A stretch of 64,000 nucleotides of DNA from positions 2,728,001 through 2,792,000 of the forward strand of contig NC_029536.1 in the NCBI RefSeq assembly GCF_001577835.2, written 5' to 3'. The notes below the pieces were generated by a model that did no database searches, was not told the origin of the DNA, and worked only from the letters and a program-made list of their open reading frames with translations. Positions 1 through 21,000 of this stretch are shown piece after piece. A program made the position numbers and the translations under genes. This DNA is from Coturnix japonica (taxonomy: Eukaryota > Chordata > Aves > Galliformes > Phasianidae). The stretch's first letter is position 1; each line of letters begins with the position of its first letter.

Positions 1-2650
1 GAAGTAACTGCTTTCAATGCCATAGCCTCATTAGGTGGAGTCTGAATTGCCTGAAGCTGGAAGCACCTTGCTGATCTGGCCCAAATACTCTCTGTGATTT
101 AACTTGAAAGCTTTATATAGCTCTGGTCTGATGGGACAGGGCAAGCACTGTCTTTGACATTGTGGGATCTTGTTGCTAGTGCAGAAAGGAGGATACAGCT
201 CAACAGCATCTGACTTCATGTTTTCTGACATTAGAATCCAAGCAATGTTCTCCTAACCTCGCCCTTCTATAAGTGAATTCCTCATTTTTTTTCCCCAAGA
301 CAAAACATTTGTTAATTGCATCTATAACAGCTCCCTATCTGAACAGGTAACAAAGCGTGAATGATAATTAATTAATACCCAGACTTTGATCCCAGTGTGG
401 TTAATCAATACGAGTCTCTTTTGACAGAGCTGGGACCAACCTCAACAGAGGAGCAATTCCAGCTCCGGGGACTCACTCCTCCTCCAGATTTCTATAATCA
501 CACACAAGTACAAAAGACCAGCCAGTGCTTGTGTGCATTATCTCATCACAGCTGTACTGCCAGGCAGGGCTTTGTCACCTCACAGCAGCTGCTGAGCTGC
601 TTTCCTAACCATAATTTCTGGCTTTCTGTTGCTTTATGAAGAGAACACCTCCAGGTATAAACACTGAGGCCAGGTAAGGTGGGCTGGGAATTGAGAATCC
701 ACTTTCAGGAGCAGCAGGTAAAAAACAACCACAGTTGCTGCTTCCTAACACAGTTATGCTAAAAAGCTTTCTAAACCATTCTGCATATATTACAAGCTTG
801 CCGCTTTGACAGAAGAAATAAAATCCCTTGATAGGATTTGTGTGTAATTAGCTGGTATATTCATTTAACAGGTCTAATTCAGAGATCAGCTGTGTGTGAA
901 AAGTGCACCAGGTTTTAAATCTGCATGGAGTGCAACCAGCTTAGACCAATGCCTCATGAAAGGACAATTTTGCACAGGAAGAAGCATTTACCATGGACTG
1001 AGCTGCAGCTGGTAAATTTGGTATTTATAGCAAAGCTCTTCTTAAGGGCTTGACAGAGGAGACAAATCTCATAAGGAGAGGCAGTTGCCAGCTATCCAAC
1101 AAAGCAGCAATGTTGTCATTGCACCAGTTATTGTCTTTGCAGGGAGCTTTGTTGCAGCAGCCAGCTGTGCCTGCATTTCAGAGCCCAGCTGCTGAGCTGG
1201 CTGCAGGGCCAAGGCAAGCCAAAGCCACACAGTGCCCACAAATCTATTTTCCCCAACCTAAATATGGAGATGTTTAAATCAAGGTTCTGATATCAAGCAC
1301 CTTGCAATATCAGGGGCATAAAATGTGCAGTTTCCTCCCTACTGATTTATATCTATACAAGGTATAGGATTATTTGCAACTAAATGAAGCACTGCAACGC
1401 AGGCAATGGCCACAGTGGGGCACTGCTGTGCTCCTTACAACGCCGATTTCCAGCCGTGGGTGCTTTGATTATTTGGAATTAAAGAGCAGTCACTGAAGTG
1501 AATCAAATTCATCTCTTCCTCATAAATCAGTCACTATGGAAGAGATCGTAAGCCATAAGAATTGGCTTTAACAACACCTCCCTCACTTACACACCATTTT
1601 TCCAGTCTACCTGGTAAGGTTTTAACATTCTAACTCCTCCCTGCTGAAGGCTCACCTAAACAGCACTGGTGGCACAGTCCACAGATGAGCAGGAATTCTT
1701 CATCCCCAACATTAGCACTGACTGGGGACAAGCTGTACTTTGCAGTCTCTCCTCTCACTGAAGCGGCAGAGCTGTGACCTGAACAAAGCAAAGGCTTCTG
1801 GAAATGTATTAGCTCCTATGTCTCTTGTTTACAGCCATCTGTTTTCCAACAGCTGGGAAGCCCCTGAAGTCTTTTCTTCCCATCCAGCACCACCCCCCCA
1901 CCCCATGAAATACAGCACCTAGCTGCTAATAGGGTAAAAATTAAGTGCAGCCATCACATCCATTTTCAATTATAACTTGTATCACAATGCTACTAATGAA
2001 TATAAAACCAATTGCTGTATTTAATTAAGGTTTTAATTCAATATGGCACCCCACTCTTACTGGGCTTTCTTGTGCTGTTAGATAAAAATCTTTACAAACT
2101 ACACAATCTTCTACAAACACTGTTTTAACTTATTTCATGTATAGCCTTACCCCTCCTTTAACTCCCCCCCTTCTATTTCCAGGCACAAGGGTTCACAACA
2201 GAACTGCTCCACAATAAATTCACTTGCAGTATTGCCAACTGTCAACTTCTTGCTATACATCAAGGCTACCACTGACTTTCTTCACTACTGAAGAGAAGAA
2301 CAAGCAGCCATCTGCAGCAGCCTATTGTAAATGTCAATCACAGCACCTGCGAGGACACAGCTCACCTTTTGCTAAATTAAGAAGTCCTGAGCTTTCCTCT
2401 TCCCCTCCAGGATTATAATTTAGCTCTTAGAAACCTGCTCCTAGTCCTACTTGTACACGACTAAACACATCCTTAAGGCTACTTCTTGATTACAGACATA
2501 CATTCAACTAATTGTCTATTGGTCGCAAAGCAATTGAAATCCACCTCCCAGCCACAGTCCATCTTAGTCAGTGCAACAGCTTGAAACAGGACGTATTTAA
2601 TGGAAGGCATCCATTTTCCTCAGCCTCTTCCAACACAACTCAAAGTCACA
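1..2650. other. Gene-free region downstream of ENO1
   Basis: No conserved coding exon, RNA gene or recognisable repeat was found. The stretch is moderately AT-rich, and its open frames are short, start at random and match no family I know. It lies past the ENO1 poly(A) signal. In other vertebrates the next gene in this direction is RERE, but no part of it is visible here. Confidence 0.6.
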
Positions 2651-2672
2651 CCTTGTTGGGTTGTTGGATGCT

Positions 2673-2678
2673 TTTATT
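2673..2678 (-). terminator. ENO1: ENO1 poly(A) signal
   Basis: AATAAA on the minus strand, about 370 nt downstream of the ENO1 stop codon (3048-3050). It is the first canonical hexamer met after the stop, and the implied 3' UTR of roughly 390 nt is close to what I recall for mammalian ENO1. Cleavage would fall around 2,650-2,660. Confidence 0.6.
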
Positions 2679-3047
2679 TGTCACATGTAAAAACAATACT
2701 ACTTCTGTTTGCAGGTACCTCTTACTGCATTGCAAGTCACAGCTCCAAACACTGAAGAACAGATAGACAGAGAAGTGTTTATGCCCAGTGTTAAAAAGTC
2801 TTGGTTCCAGAAGATGTTTATCACACAAAACCCCACTGAGACTGTTCTAGAAAAGCAGCAGAGCATTACAAGTAACAGATTAGAGCTGGTGAGAACACTA
2901 GGTAAAGGAGTCATCTAGGGGGAAGGGAGAGGACCTGCAAACGTTACGTTTTCCTTCAGCTGCCCTTATCTTTCTAATGCAGGAAACTGTGATCTAAACA
3001 GGTGACTAGTGCTTTAAACCAGAGCAGGGTGGTACGATCCAGACAGC

Positions 3048-11542
<8,495 letters not shown>

Positions 11543-11551
11543 CTTGAATAC

Positions 11552-13850
11552 CTGACAAAAGAGTTGAGCATTAATAATTCATAGCCAGAAGTGTCACCAA
11601 CAGTCATAGGAACAGCTCAAACACTGCTTTACTCTGTAAGTAAGAAAACTTTTAGCACTTGACTAGAGCATTATACAATGAGGAGAGGAACCTCAGCCTA
11701 AGCAGGAAGAACCACCTAAAACCAGGAGTTTATATGCTCAGCATATAAAGGCAGTCAGGTAATCCCTATACAGGAAATTTCTGCAGCTAGTTAGAATTCT
11801 TTCTGCTAAAAGACTCAAGGGCAACAGCACTCAATATGCACAGCAGCTGTTCAGAGCCCAATGTAACCTGTCTTGAAATAGAAACAGATACCCACAGCTC
11901 TAACTAAGCACTAATAGTTACTTCTTTTAAGAAAGGGTGTATCTAGAGGAATAGCTTTTCCTCTTAGAAGGAAGACAGACCACCACAACCTTTGAGAACT
12001 CCCTTCTGCCCCCATCTCACATCCCTAAACTTAAGAAAACAACAGTAAGGAATGCCTTATGTAAGCTCAGATAAAAAATCAAGTCAGATGAATGCCTGTA
12101 AGCCATGGAGCAGCACCAAGACGAGTTCATCTGCAGAGAAAGCTCAGCCTCAGAACCATCTGGAAGCTGCTTCTGGCATGTCCATGTGGGTGGTAGCTCT
12201 GTATAGCAGAACGGTCACGAATCTCCCTCAGTTCCTGAGATGACAGGCTCACAGCAGCACTTATACCAACACAGGAGGAAGGCAGCTTCACAACCTTTCA
12301 TCCTCCACAGGGAAGTTTTCCTCCCTTGTGTTAGAAGACACACGTGGACACTCAGTTTGTCCCCTTAGGACAAAGTGCCCTTCAAACTGCCTTGCCTCTG
12401 AGCAGCTGAGTGTCCAAGAGAGCTCAGATATTTTAGATGCTGTCTGCCTTACTGTAAGACTCACACCCTGACAGATGATACGACCGTCCTAAGAAGCAGA
12501 GCAAGCTCCAACCGCCCTCTATGCTGTCAATACTTTAACCAGTGAATATACAAGCTAGAGATAAATCCCTGCAACTTCCACATTTGGAGTCTCATCTATG
12601 CACATACACCTTTCTGCCACATGCTCTAAGCAACCACTAAGGTGAACAACCCCCACTTATCTGAAAAAGCCTTTTGCAGCTTCTTCTGCTGGCACCCACA
12701 GTGCTTTGCTTTCCTATTCAGAACCAGCTTTGCTACAAGACATAAGGTGCTCTGCTCTCTGAAAGCACAAGCAGCTCACAGGGAAGTTTTACTGCATTGC
12801 AGTTACTGCCTGCTCACCTTCACTAAGGTGTTACTCCAGCAATACACGCTGCTGGAGCTCCCATTGGTACCCCAGGTCTGACATTACTCAAATGCCCTTG
12901 GAAATGACCTCCCCAATAGTCCCTCCCTCTGTTTTTAGAGGGAGGCATTTCACAGCACTGCACCATTCCAAGAATTCCCTGTGTTGGTTTGATTTGCTCG
13001 TTTTCATGTTCAAGAAACTGTTTTCCCACTGAGTTTTCCCTTGGTAGTGTTCAGCTCACCACAAGCTATAGAGAAGTGTTCTGCCTCCCCCCATGCAGCT
13101 AGATGGAGAGCACACACACAGGCCTAGCTCTAGCAATGCTAACTACACAACCTTGGACACTTGTGCTGCCCCTTCAGACCTTTGTACTTTGTGATGGAGC
13201 CAGTCAAACACACCAATACCACAGTGGCCATTTATGCACATATTGCCTTAAACCTTGCTTTGTAGACTAATCTACAGCCAAGGTCAGAGCCTCCCCTTTG
13301 GTTTCCCAGGCCTTGCTGGGAGCAGACATGTTATTACCTTCCCCAAGGCCACACCACAGCCAAGGCATCACTCCTAGTTCAAGTCTATCAGTTACCAGCT
13401 ACTCCCTGATGCTGTGCTCCAACAGCAGAGCAGACTCCTCTAATTAACGTTATAAACACATGCAAGCCTGCTACCAATTCCATTAAGACTAATGCATGGA
13501 AGCTATGTTGCAGCTATATTTCAATTAACACATGCATTTCTGCAAGAGTCAGTATGGAGAATAAAAACCAGTAGTAGTTTGGTTATAGCTTCTAATAGTT
13601 TCTAATTAATTTAGAGTGCTCACCACATAGCTACCATGCAGTTATCAGCAACACTTACACGATTTAAGTCTGCAACTCTCATACCAGCACCCTGGAAAAA
13701 AAAACAACCTTACTGCTCATTAATCCTTGACCTCACTGTATTAAATCCCTGTATGCATGGACCCAACACGGCACATCCTGCTCTTACTCTTGAGTCCCAC
13801 GTGGTGCTGGCTCATTGTTAAGGCAATTGAACCCCGTGTGGGGCTGCATG
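11552..13850 (-). other. ENO1: ENO1 intron 1, distal part
   Basis: This is the part of the first ENO1 intron between the CR1 insertion and coding exon 2. No open frame resembles a known protein, and no further repeat was recognised. Confidence 0.6.
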
Positions 13851-13852
13851 AC

Positions 13853-14285
13853 TCAATCACAGAATTGTAGGGGTTGGAAGGGACCTCTAGAGATCATCGA
13901 GTCCAACCCCCCTGCCAAAGCAGGCTCCCTACACCACATCACACAGCTCGGCGTCCAGGTGGGTCTTAAATATCTCCAGAGAAGGAGACTCCACCACCTC
14001 CCTGTGCAGCCTGTTCCAGTGCTCCGTCACCCTCACTGTAAAGTTCTTATTAAGGAACTTCCTATGCTGTACTTTCATCCCATTACCCCAAGTCCTATCC
14101 CTACACACTACTAAAAAGAGACCAGCCTCACCACTATGGCTCCCACACCTCAGGTATTTATAAACCTGGATCAAGTCCCCTCTCAGCCTTCTTTTCTCAA
14201 GGCTAAACAGACCTAGTTCCCTAAGTCTCTCCTCATAGGGGAGATGCTCCAGGCCCTTCACCATCTTAGTGACCCTAATGATGGG
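13853..14285 (-). mobile_element. CR1 LINE 3' fragment in ENO1 intron 1
   Basis: A 5'-truncated chicken-repeat-1 retrotransposon in minus orientation. The minus strand encodes the end of the CR1 reverse-transcriptase ORF: KRRLRGDLIQVYKYL, then [19 protein letters not shown], then the 3' tail. On the plus strand the 3' end shows as CAGAATTGTAGGGGTTGGAA followed by GGGACCTC. Only the last 430 bases or so are present. It reads almost open, so it is fairly young. It has no coding role in ENO1. Confidence 0.9.
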
Positions 14286-14799
14286 ATGCTCAGCAACATG
14301 GAGGCCTGGAACGACACCACAGCAGCCGTGCTGCTGGGACGGCCTAAGCTGCTTCCTGCTGGGCTGTACAGCAGCCCAGCCCCGTGACTCAGCCTCATGT
14401 AACGGAACAGAGGCCAAAACCCTCCCTGCATCCAGTTGTTCCGCATATAAATGCCCACAGATGGGCATCACGTTGTGCAGGCCGCTCCCCCGAGTGCTGC
14501 CTATAGATAACAGCGATTTAACCCCACCGATAGACCTGAAGAGCCCAGATTTAAGCATTGACGTAAGACATTAAATATTTGCCGTGAAGCCGAAGGACAT
14601 CAAGGGTGAAAGGTCCGAACCGTCCGAGCTGTGGTTTAATCATTAAGAGACAGACGTTAACACGCTAAGCCCCCACAGGCCCAATGGACCCACAGGCCCA
14701 ACGACCACCCAGACGGGCCTGAGGGGAGCACAGGGCACATAGAGCCCAGGCAGGGAGCAGCTCAGCGCCCAGCTCTCCTTATAGCTCAGTTTAACCCTC

Positions 14800-15220
14800 A
14801 TATGGGCCCTTACTACCACCCTCCTCCCGGCCCAATCCCTGCCCGCTCTCACCGCTCCGCACCGCACCCGGCTCAACGCTGACTGAGAACGAGCCGCTGC
14901 GCTCGCGCCCGGCCTATACCCACCTCACGCCCGCCTCCCATCTCCTATTGGCCAACTCAGCCACCTGCTGTTTCACCATTGGTCGGTTTTAACGCATGCT
15001 GATCTCCCATTGGTTGGCACCGCCTCGCGCCAGCGGCGGTTCGGAAGGCGTGCGCTACGTGCCGAGGCGGCCTGGCCCGGCTTTGCACACGGCGCGTGGA
15101 AAATCCCATTGGGGAGGCGCGTGCACGGCGGCGCGCTCACGACGGCGCGTTCACGGCAACGCGCGGGGGCGCGCACGGAGCGGGGGATGCTGCAGGGAAC
15201 AAAGGGCTGCGGCCGAGCAC
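14800..15220 (-). promoter_or_regulatory. ENO1: ENO1 CpG-rich promoter with CCAAT boxes
   Basis: A GC- and CpG-rich block upstream of ENO1. On the minus strand there are four CCAAT motifs, seen as ATTGG on plus at 14947, 14978, 15009 and 15108. The first three are spaced exactly 31 bp apart. A weak TATA-like GGTATAGG lies at 14913-14920. Plus-strand TACGTGC at 15056-15062 matches the HIF response element core. These are standard parts of a housekeeping, hypoxia-inducible glycolytic promoter; activity is inferred. Confidence 0.75.
14853..14895 (-). other. ENO1: ENO1 noncoding exon 1 (probable)
   Basis: The donor GGAGCG|GTGAGAGC is on the minus strand at 14853/14852, about 60 nt downstream of the TATA-like element. 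The 5' edge (about 14,890) is estimated from that element. The exon would join the 9-nt 5' UTR that precedes the ATG in exon 2 (11551-11543). ENO1 in other vertebrates also has a noncoding first exon. Confidence 0.55.
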
Positions 15221-18000
15221 TGAACTGATGCATCAAAGGCAGCAGCAGTGCTTGGTATCAAGCACTCAATGCATCACAGCAGAGCCCAGCAGCATGCCAA
15301 GGCGTTAGGAGTCTGCACAGAGGATATTGCATGCCAGGAAGGAAAAAAAAACCTCAACAGCTGGAGTCGAATGGCTGCTTTATGGGCAGATCTCATTGCA
15401 CAACGACACACATAGCTGTGTAGCACAGCCTTTGTGTCATAGCAAGCACAGCACTGCACAGCACAGCACTGCACTGCACAGCACAGCACAGCACAGCATC
15501 CTCCTGCTTGCAGCACATGCCACATGGAGGCCAGCAGAGCTCTGTGCTGCTCACAGCATTGCACAGCCTGACTTTGCTCTCACTCTGCAAAGAAGGAATG
15601 AGAGCATTCCCGAGGCCATGAGCTGGCTGGCAGCAGTTCCTGTTGCAGCCTGGGCTTGTTGCTGCTTAATGCCATCCTGAGCAGAATTTCTGGCAGGGGG
15701 GCATGTGGTTAATGGGACACACACAGGGAAGGAACATGTTTTGGCACCTTAAAGCTGTAATGCACCCTGACAGCCCCACAGCAACACACAGTGCTGGGTG
15801 CTGATGGGGCAGAGGGAGAGCAGCACACGGCCTTCATTCCTGGGCACCCACCTGTGCTGCAAGGCCATGTTGCATGCTGTGCTATGTGGTGCATGCAGCT
15901 CGTTCCACTGCTTGCAAGGAGCTGATGGTTCCAACTATCAGGATGCCTGGGGAGTGCAACCTCTGCAGGACAGAACTTGTTCCCCAGCACAGTCATTAAC
16001 CCAGCAGCTCTATGCAGAACAGGCTGCTTACCGGGGTGTGAGCTTTTGCTCTGTGCATGCATTTCCTTAAGACTGCAGGGATCTCTCTTCCTTCCTCAGT
16101 GCATCCCTGAAGGGCAAGTGCTCCTCAGCTCAGCTCTGCCAGCTGGGCCTTGTTTCCATAGGTCTCTTCCAACAAGCAGCTCTGTGCACCAGCAGCTTTG
16201 CAACAAGGCATCTGAGTGCATCACCCACCTGCAGCCCTTGGAGGCTCCAAGAAGTGGTTGCTGTGAAGGTAATGGCACTGCCCAACTCTGCTTCTATTGC
16301 AGCTCTTGCATGGCTTCTCCATGTTCTCTTCCAGGCAATCCAAACCTCTTCTGACTTTCCACCTTCTTATCCCTCTTTGCTGTCGTGCAGCCTCTGGGTG
16401 ATGAAATGCTGCTGATTTTAGGCATGAGAATAGCAAAATGACGGACTGACATCTTAAAGTACAAAGCTTTGCTCTTCCTTTTCTCCTCTGTCCTCCTGGG
16501 TTTAGGCAGACGGGCTGCTCGGTGCTCTGGGAATGATCTCAACCTCCTGACATCAAGCACTGCCCAGCTGTGCTGCTCAGCCCAAGCAGGGTGATGCTAC
16601 CAGAGCACCTTACCCAGCAGCTACCCATCAGAAGTTGAGATCTGAGGGTAAACTGGAAGCTTTTGGAGTAGCTGGATGTGAATTCCAAGCAAGCAGAGCC
16701 CTGGTCTGGCCATCCTGCTCATGGGCGAGTGGTCAGCTGGTGTTTGGTGCTGAGACAAGAGTGGGAACCAGCAGACTGGATGGGTGAAACAATAACAGCT
16801 CCTTTGTTGTCTGAATGAGTGCATAGTTCTCATGCAAAAAAAAAGGTTATCAAGCAGGCTTCTCTGCTGCAGAACAGGTATGACACAGACAGGGAGGATT
16901 TACATTTCCTTCTCAATGCCCTAAAAATCAACCAGGTTCTCATGGGAAATGCTCTCAGCTCCTTGCAGGGGCTGTGCTGATGGCAGTAGGAGTGTGCAGC
17001 CCCTCCTAGTGTGCTGGTGGCATTGCCCACCCGTCTGTCCACCAAGCTGTGTGTTGTTAGGAAATCAATGCTTGCACAGCTCTTTGGAGGTGCAAAGTGC
17101 AGTGGATGGGCTCTGTTGTGGTTGCTACATGGGATGGATTCGCCCCCAAACCCCTCTTTGGGTGTTGGATGTCACAGCTGCTCATTGTGCCATGCAACTC
17201 ATCTGGGGCAGCAGGGATGTGCTTTGGGGAAGTGTGGAGCACCTGCAGCCCTGCTGAGGTCAAGTGAAACATCAGAGTGTTTCAAAAGCTCCATGAAGGA
17301 TGAATTCCCTGCCAGCCCCAACTCCTGGCCCACTGTGGGCTGCTTTTATCCCAAGCCCTTTGCACTGACCGATCAATGGAGGGCACAGGGTGATGGGCAG
17401 CTGTGGGGTCAGTGCACCCTGCTGGTGTTGGCTCACGCTCTGTGTTGCTGTCTGCAATCCAGGAGTGCTCTCAGGTATGAACACTGAAGTGTCTCCTCAG
17501 CAGATTTCCAGGCTTATTTACCCAAGCGGATCCACACGGATTAGGGGGTGCATCGCAGGGCACGTTTGGTTTGTTCAGCCCTGGCACAGTTCAGTGCAGC
17601 TGTCAAGATAAATGATTTCTTTAGGGGAGAGAAGGAAAAGTATGCATTTGCTTAATTAACTCCATATTACGGCAGTTCCCAAACATTAAGCACACGCTGC
17701 ACAAAACTACCAACCAGGAGTGCCTTGCAAGGCTGCTTCTTGCTGGGCAGTGATGGACACATCGGGCAATGGACTGAGCAGCTCCAGGAGCCCACAGGAG
17801 CATCAGGCATCTCAGCTCCTATCTGAAACCCTCTAAATGCCACTGGGGACTTTGTGGAACCATACATTCTGGTTGGAAAAGACCTCATTTGCTAAGGAGC
17901 CAAGTGTCTGCAGCCCACCATGGGGTGGGATGGTGCTGGAGGGGCTCAGCTGGGAGGCAATGGGCATTTTTATTTCCTGGGTGTTCTTAAGGACAAGTGC
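15221..18000. other. Intergenic region between ENO1 and CA6
   Basis: This lies between the divergent ENO1 and CA6 genes. It holds a CAGCA-type minisatellite (15441-15498). At about 17855-17905 a short stretch (GGTTGGAAAAGACCTCATTT) resembles an old minus-oriented CR1 tail. No exon is recognised. The CA6 start exon may have an upstream noncoding exon here, since CTACAG precedes the CA6 start, but this is not settled. Confidence 0.5.
15441..15498. repeat. CAGCA/CTGCA minisatellite
   Basis: Imperfect short tandem repeat of GCACA and GCACT units, about 58 bases, between ENO1 and CA6. It opens several long frames on both strands that are artefacts of the repeat. Confidence 0.8.
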
Positions 18001-18035
18001 TCCCCATCTCCATCCAGCTACAGGTGCAGGAAGAG

Positions 18036-21000
18036 ATGCTCATCCCGATGGCCCTATTGCTGCTGCAGCTGCTGAGCTGCTCCCACGCCGTGCACTGGAC
18101 CTACCGAGGTAACACAAAGGAGGTGGCTTTAGGATGCCAGCTTGCTGAGGCTCTCACATTCCTTCTGTGCTGCAGAGGCAACGCTCAGCTTGCTGCTGCT
18201 TTTGTTAGCAGGAGCCCTCCAGTGAGCAGCCCAATTCATTCCGCTTTATTGCTGACTGTGTATCTTGGAAGCAGTCCTCCGCCTTTGTGCTGCACTGAGC
18301 CGTGAGGTGTTGGGCTGGCAGATGGATGGGATGGGATGGGATGGGATGGGATGGGATGGGATGGGATGGGATGGGATGGGATGGGATGGGATGGGATGGG
18401 ATGGGATGGGGGGAGAGAAACCTTTCTGATATCTTAGAGTAAAAGCTGCCCTCGAGACGATCCTGGAAGGAAAAGCACCACCTACTGCTTGTTTTATTGC
18501 GCAGGTCACAAAGAAGGGGCTCATCTCCTTATTTATCGATCTTGCGGAATGTTTTGTGGTTGTTCATTGTTTCAGGAGCTCGTTTGCAGAGCTCAGTGAA
18601 GGGCAGTGCTGTGGCTGGGGGCTGCTGAGGGCCTGAAGCTCCTTTCTTTTCCACACTATCACCTCTCCTTCCAACCCACCACTGCAGGATTTGCACTCAG
18701 TGAGGGCACGGTCACCTGCTGATGATTCCCTGCCTGTAGCATGAGTTGTCTCAGGCAGACAGGACTCTAATAACCTGTCTGCTCCTCCGTACAGAGGGTG
18801 AGCTGGATGAAGAGCACTGGGGGCTGCACTTTGCTGCCTGTGCTGGCAAGCAGCAATCCCCCATTGACATCCAGAGGAAGAAGGTGGTGCACAATGTGCA
18901 GCTGCTGCAGCTGGAGCTGAGTGGGTACGACCGGCCACTGCAGGGGGACTGCACCATGACCAACAACGGGCACTCGGGTAAGGCTGCAGGAGCAGGCTCA
19001 GTGCTGGAGGACATGCAACACAACACACAGTTCCCTTCAGCTGCACTTTGCAGGCAGCAGCAGTCCCTGCTGTGACCTGGGGGATGCTGGCAGTAAAGCC
19101 ACAGCACAGATTTTTGACATGCAGATGTTGTTATGTTGTTAATGGTAGTTCTGGCCAGAAGCCCCAGCCTTTGTTTGGGCCTCTGTAAGAGCCCTGCCTG
19201 GGTTTGGCCATTAAAATGCTGTTCATTTTTGAACTTGCCTTCTTTGGCTGTGCCATCTCACTTTGTCCTGCACTCCAAGCTCTGCTCTTTTCCCCAGTCA
19301 CACAGGAAAGCTTTCTAGAAACACATCTATAAAGCAGAGAAATGTGAGGCAGTGACATCTCTGCAAGGTACTGTCTGCTGGACATCAAACAGGGATGGAA
19401 GGCAGCTGGAGCATGGCAGATGGGCCCCTTCTTTCAGTGCATTGACTATTGCAGCACTGAAGGAGCAAGTGGTGTTTGGGGCTTACTGACTCCTTTCCAC
19501 ATCCACAAAATGCATCCTTTGCCTTTGTGCGGTAGGAAGCAGAAGTGATGGGACAGATCTGCAGCTCAGCAGTGAGCTTGCATCCGACACTGTTCCATAT
19601 AGTCAGACAGAGCATCCCTTTGAGTCATGGGTTGGTGTTCAGCACTCAGGAAGGGAAGCTGGAGCACAGCCCGGGCTCAGAGCCCTGCCTTTGCCAACAC
19701 AGGGCCTCTGAGCAAGGCTTTGCCATTAGGAGGTCCTGGATGCTGCTGGAGCGTAATTCATTACCTAAATAATTCATCAGCTGGTGGTGGTGGGATAATG
19801 CTTTTGGACTACAGATGAGCAGCAAGAGAAGAACTGGCTAACAACTGCTTCAGGGGGCTGAGCACTTTCATGGCATCTCCAATGTGAAAGGCTCAGTCAG
19901 TCTCTAATCCTCCCCCCTCCAAATGTCCTTTCTTCTCTCTGCTGCAGAGAGAAATCAATAGAGAGGGAGAGCAAGGAGCTGAAGGGATGAGAGATGCTGT
20001 TTTCAGAGAGAGACTGCTGTGATCGTATTTCTGCAGTCTGTGGTGAACAGCACTCCTGTTTGTCTCCCACACAAACCCTGCACAGCGATCTGCAGGTTTA
20101 GCATTCACATCTCTGACTCCACAGTGTGTTTCCCCCATTCTCATGCTATCATCAAAACAGCAACGTGGGGGGCATTCAAATAAAGCGCAATGCAGATGAC
20201 GGTATGCATAGATAACATAAAGGCAGGCTTGGTTTTCCCACTGACTTCAGTGAGGGGATGGCGATATTCCACAAGGAAATCCTAATGGAAAGCACTCAGC
20301 AGGAATCTAATGTACAAAGCAAGGTGTGTGTTTACTCTCCACTGCAGATCCCTTGGGGTATCACATGGAAATGCATTCTCATCTTGTGTGCCTGTCAATA
20401 GCTAACAAACAAATAAACCTCTAACCCAAGCTGTGAGTAACGATGTGCTCTTCAGCAAGGAGAGCTGCTATTTTACAGCATGCTCTGGGCTTTCTGCTGG
20501 ATGAGGCAGTTCTCCATCTGCACTGTTCAGCTTGGCGTGTTTAGCACCACAATCTATGATTTGTGGCAGCACACCAGCAGAAGACCAATGTTTTGTAGTC
20601 CTGTTGTGCATACCCTTCATAGAGGAACAAAGAACTCTGCCTGCTCAGGCTTATGGGGCTCTGTCCCAAGGAGATGCACATCCCAGAGCATAGAAAGTGA
20701 TGGTGACAGGTTAGCTGAGGCCAGTCACTTGGCTGATTTCTTACTCCTCTCTTCTGCTTGGGAATAAAGGCATTAACGAATGCATGCAGAGCTCAGCAAG
20801 ATATGATGTACTATGCCAAGAACAAACGTTAAAGCATCTTTATTGTTGCCTGAGAAAAAAACCCAGAGCTGCCCAGCTGGGAAAAGCCCTTCAGACACAG
20901 CTAGCAGAGCCAGCTCCACACTTATGGCCATCTCCAATCCTGTTTTTCAGTCCAGATCGATTTGCCACCCACCCTGTCCATCTCCCGTGGACTCCCACGC

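Noticed and set aside
13929-14558. 209-codon minus-strand open frame upstream of ENO1 exon 2
   Set aside because: Its C-terminal half is the CR1 reverse-transcriptase tail and its N-terminal half is unrelated intron sequence.
15274-15680. Overlapping frames around the CAGCA repeat
   Set aside because: Repeat-driven peptides rich in Cys/Ala or His/Ser, with no conservation signal.
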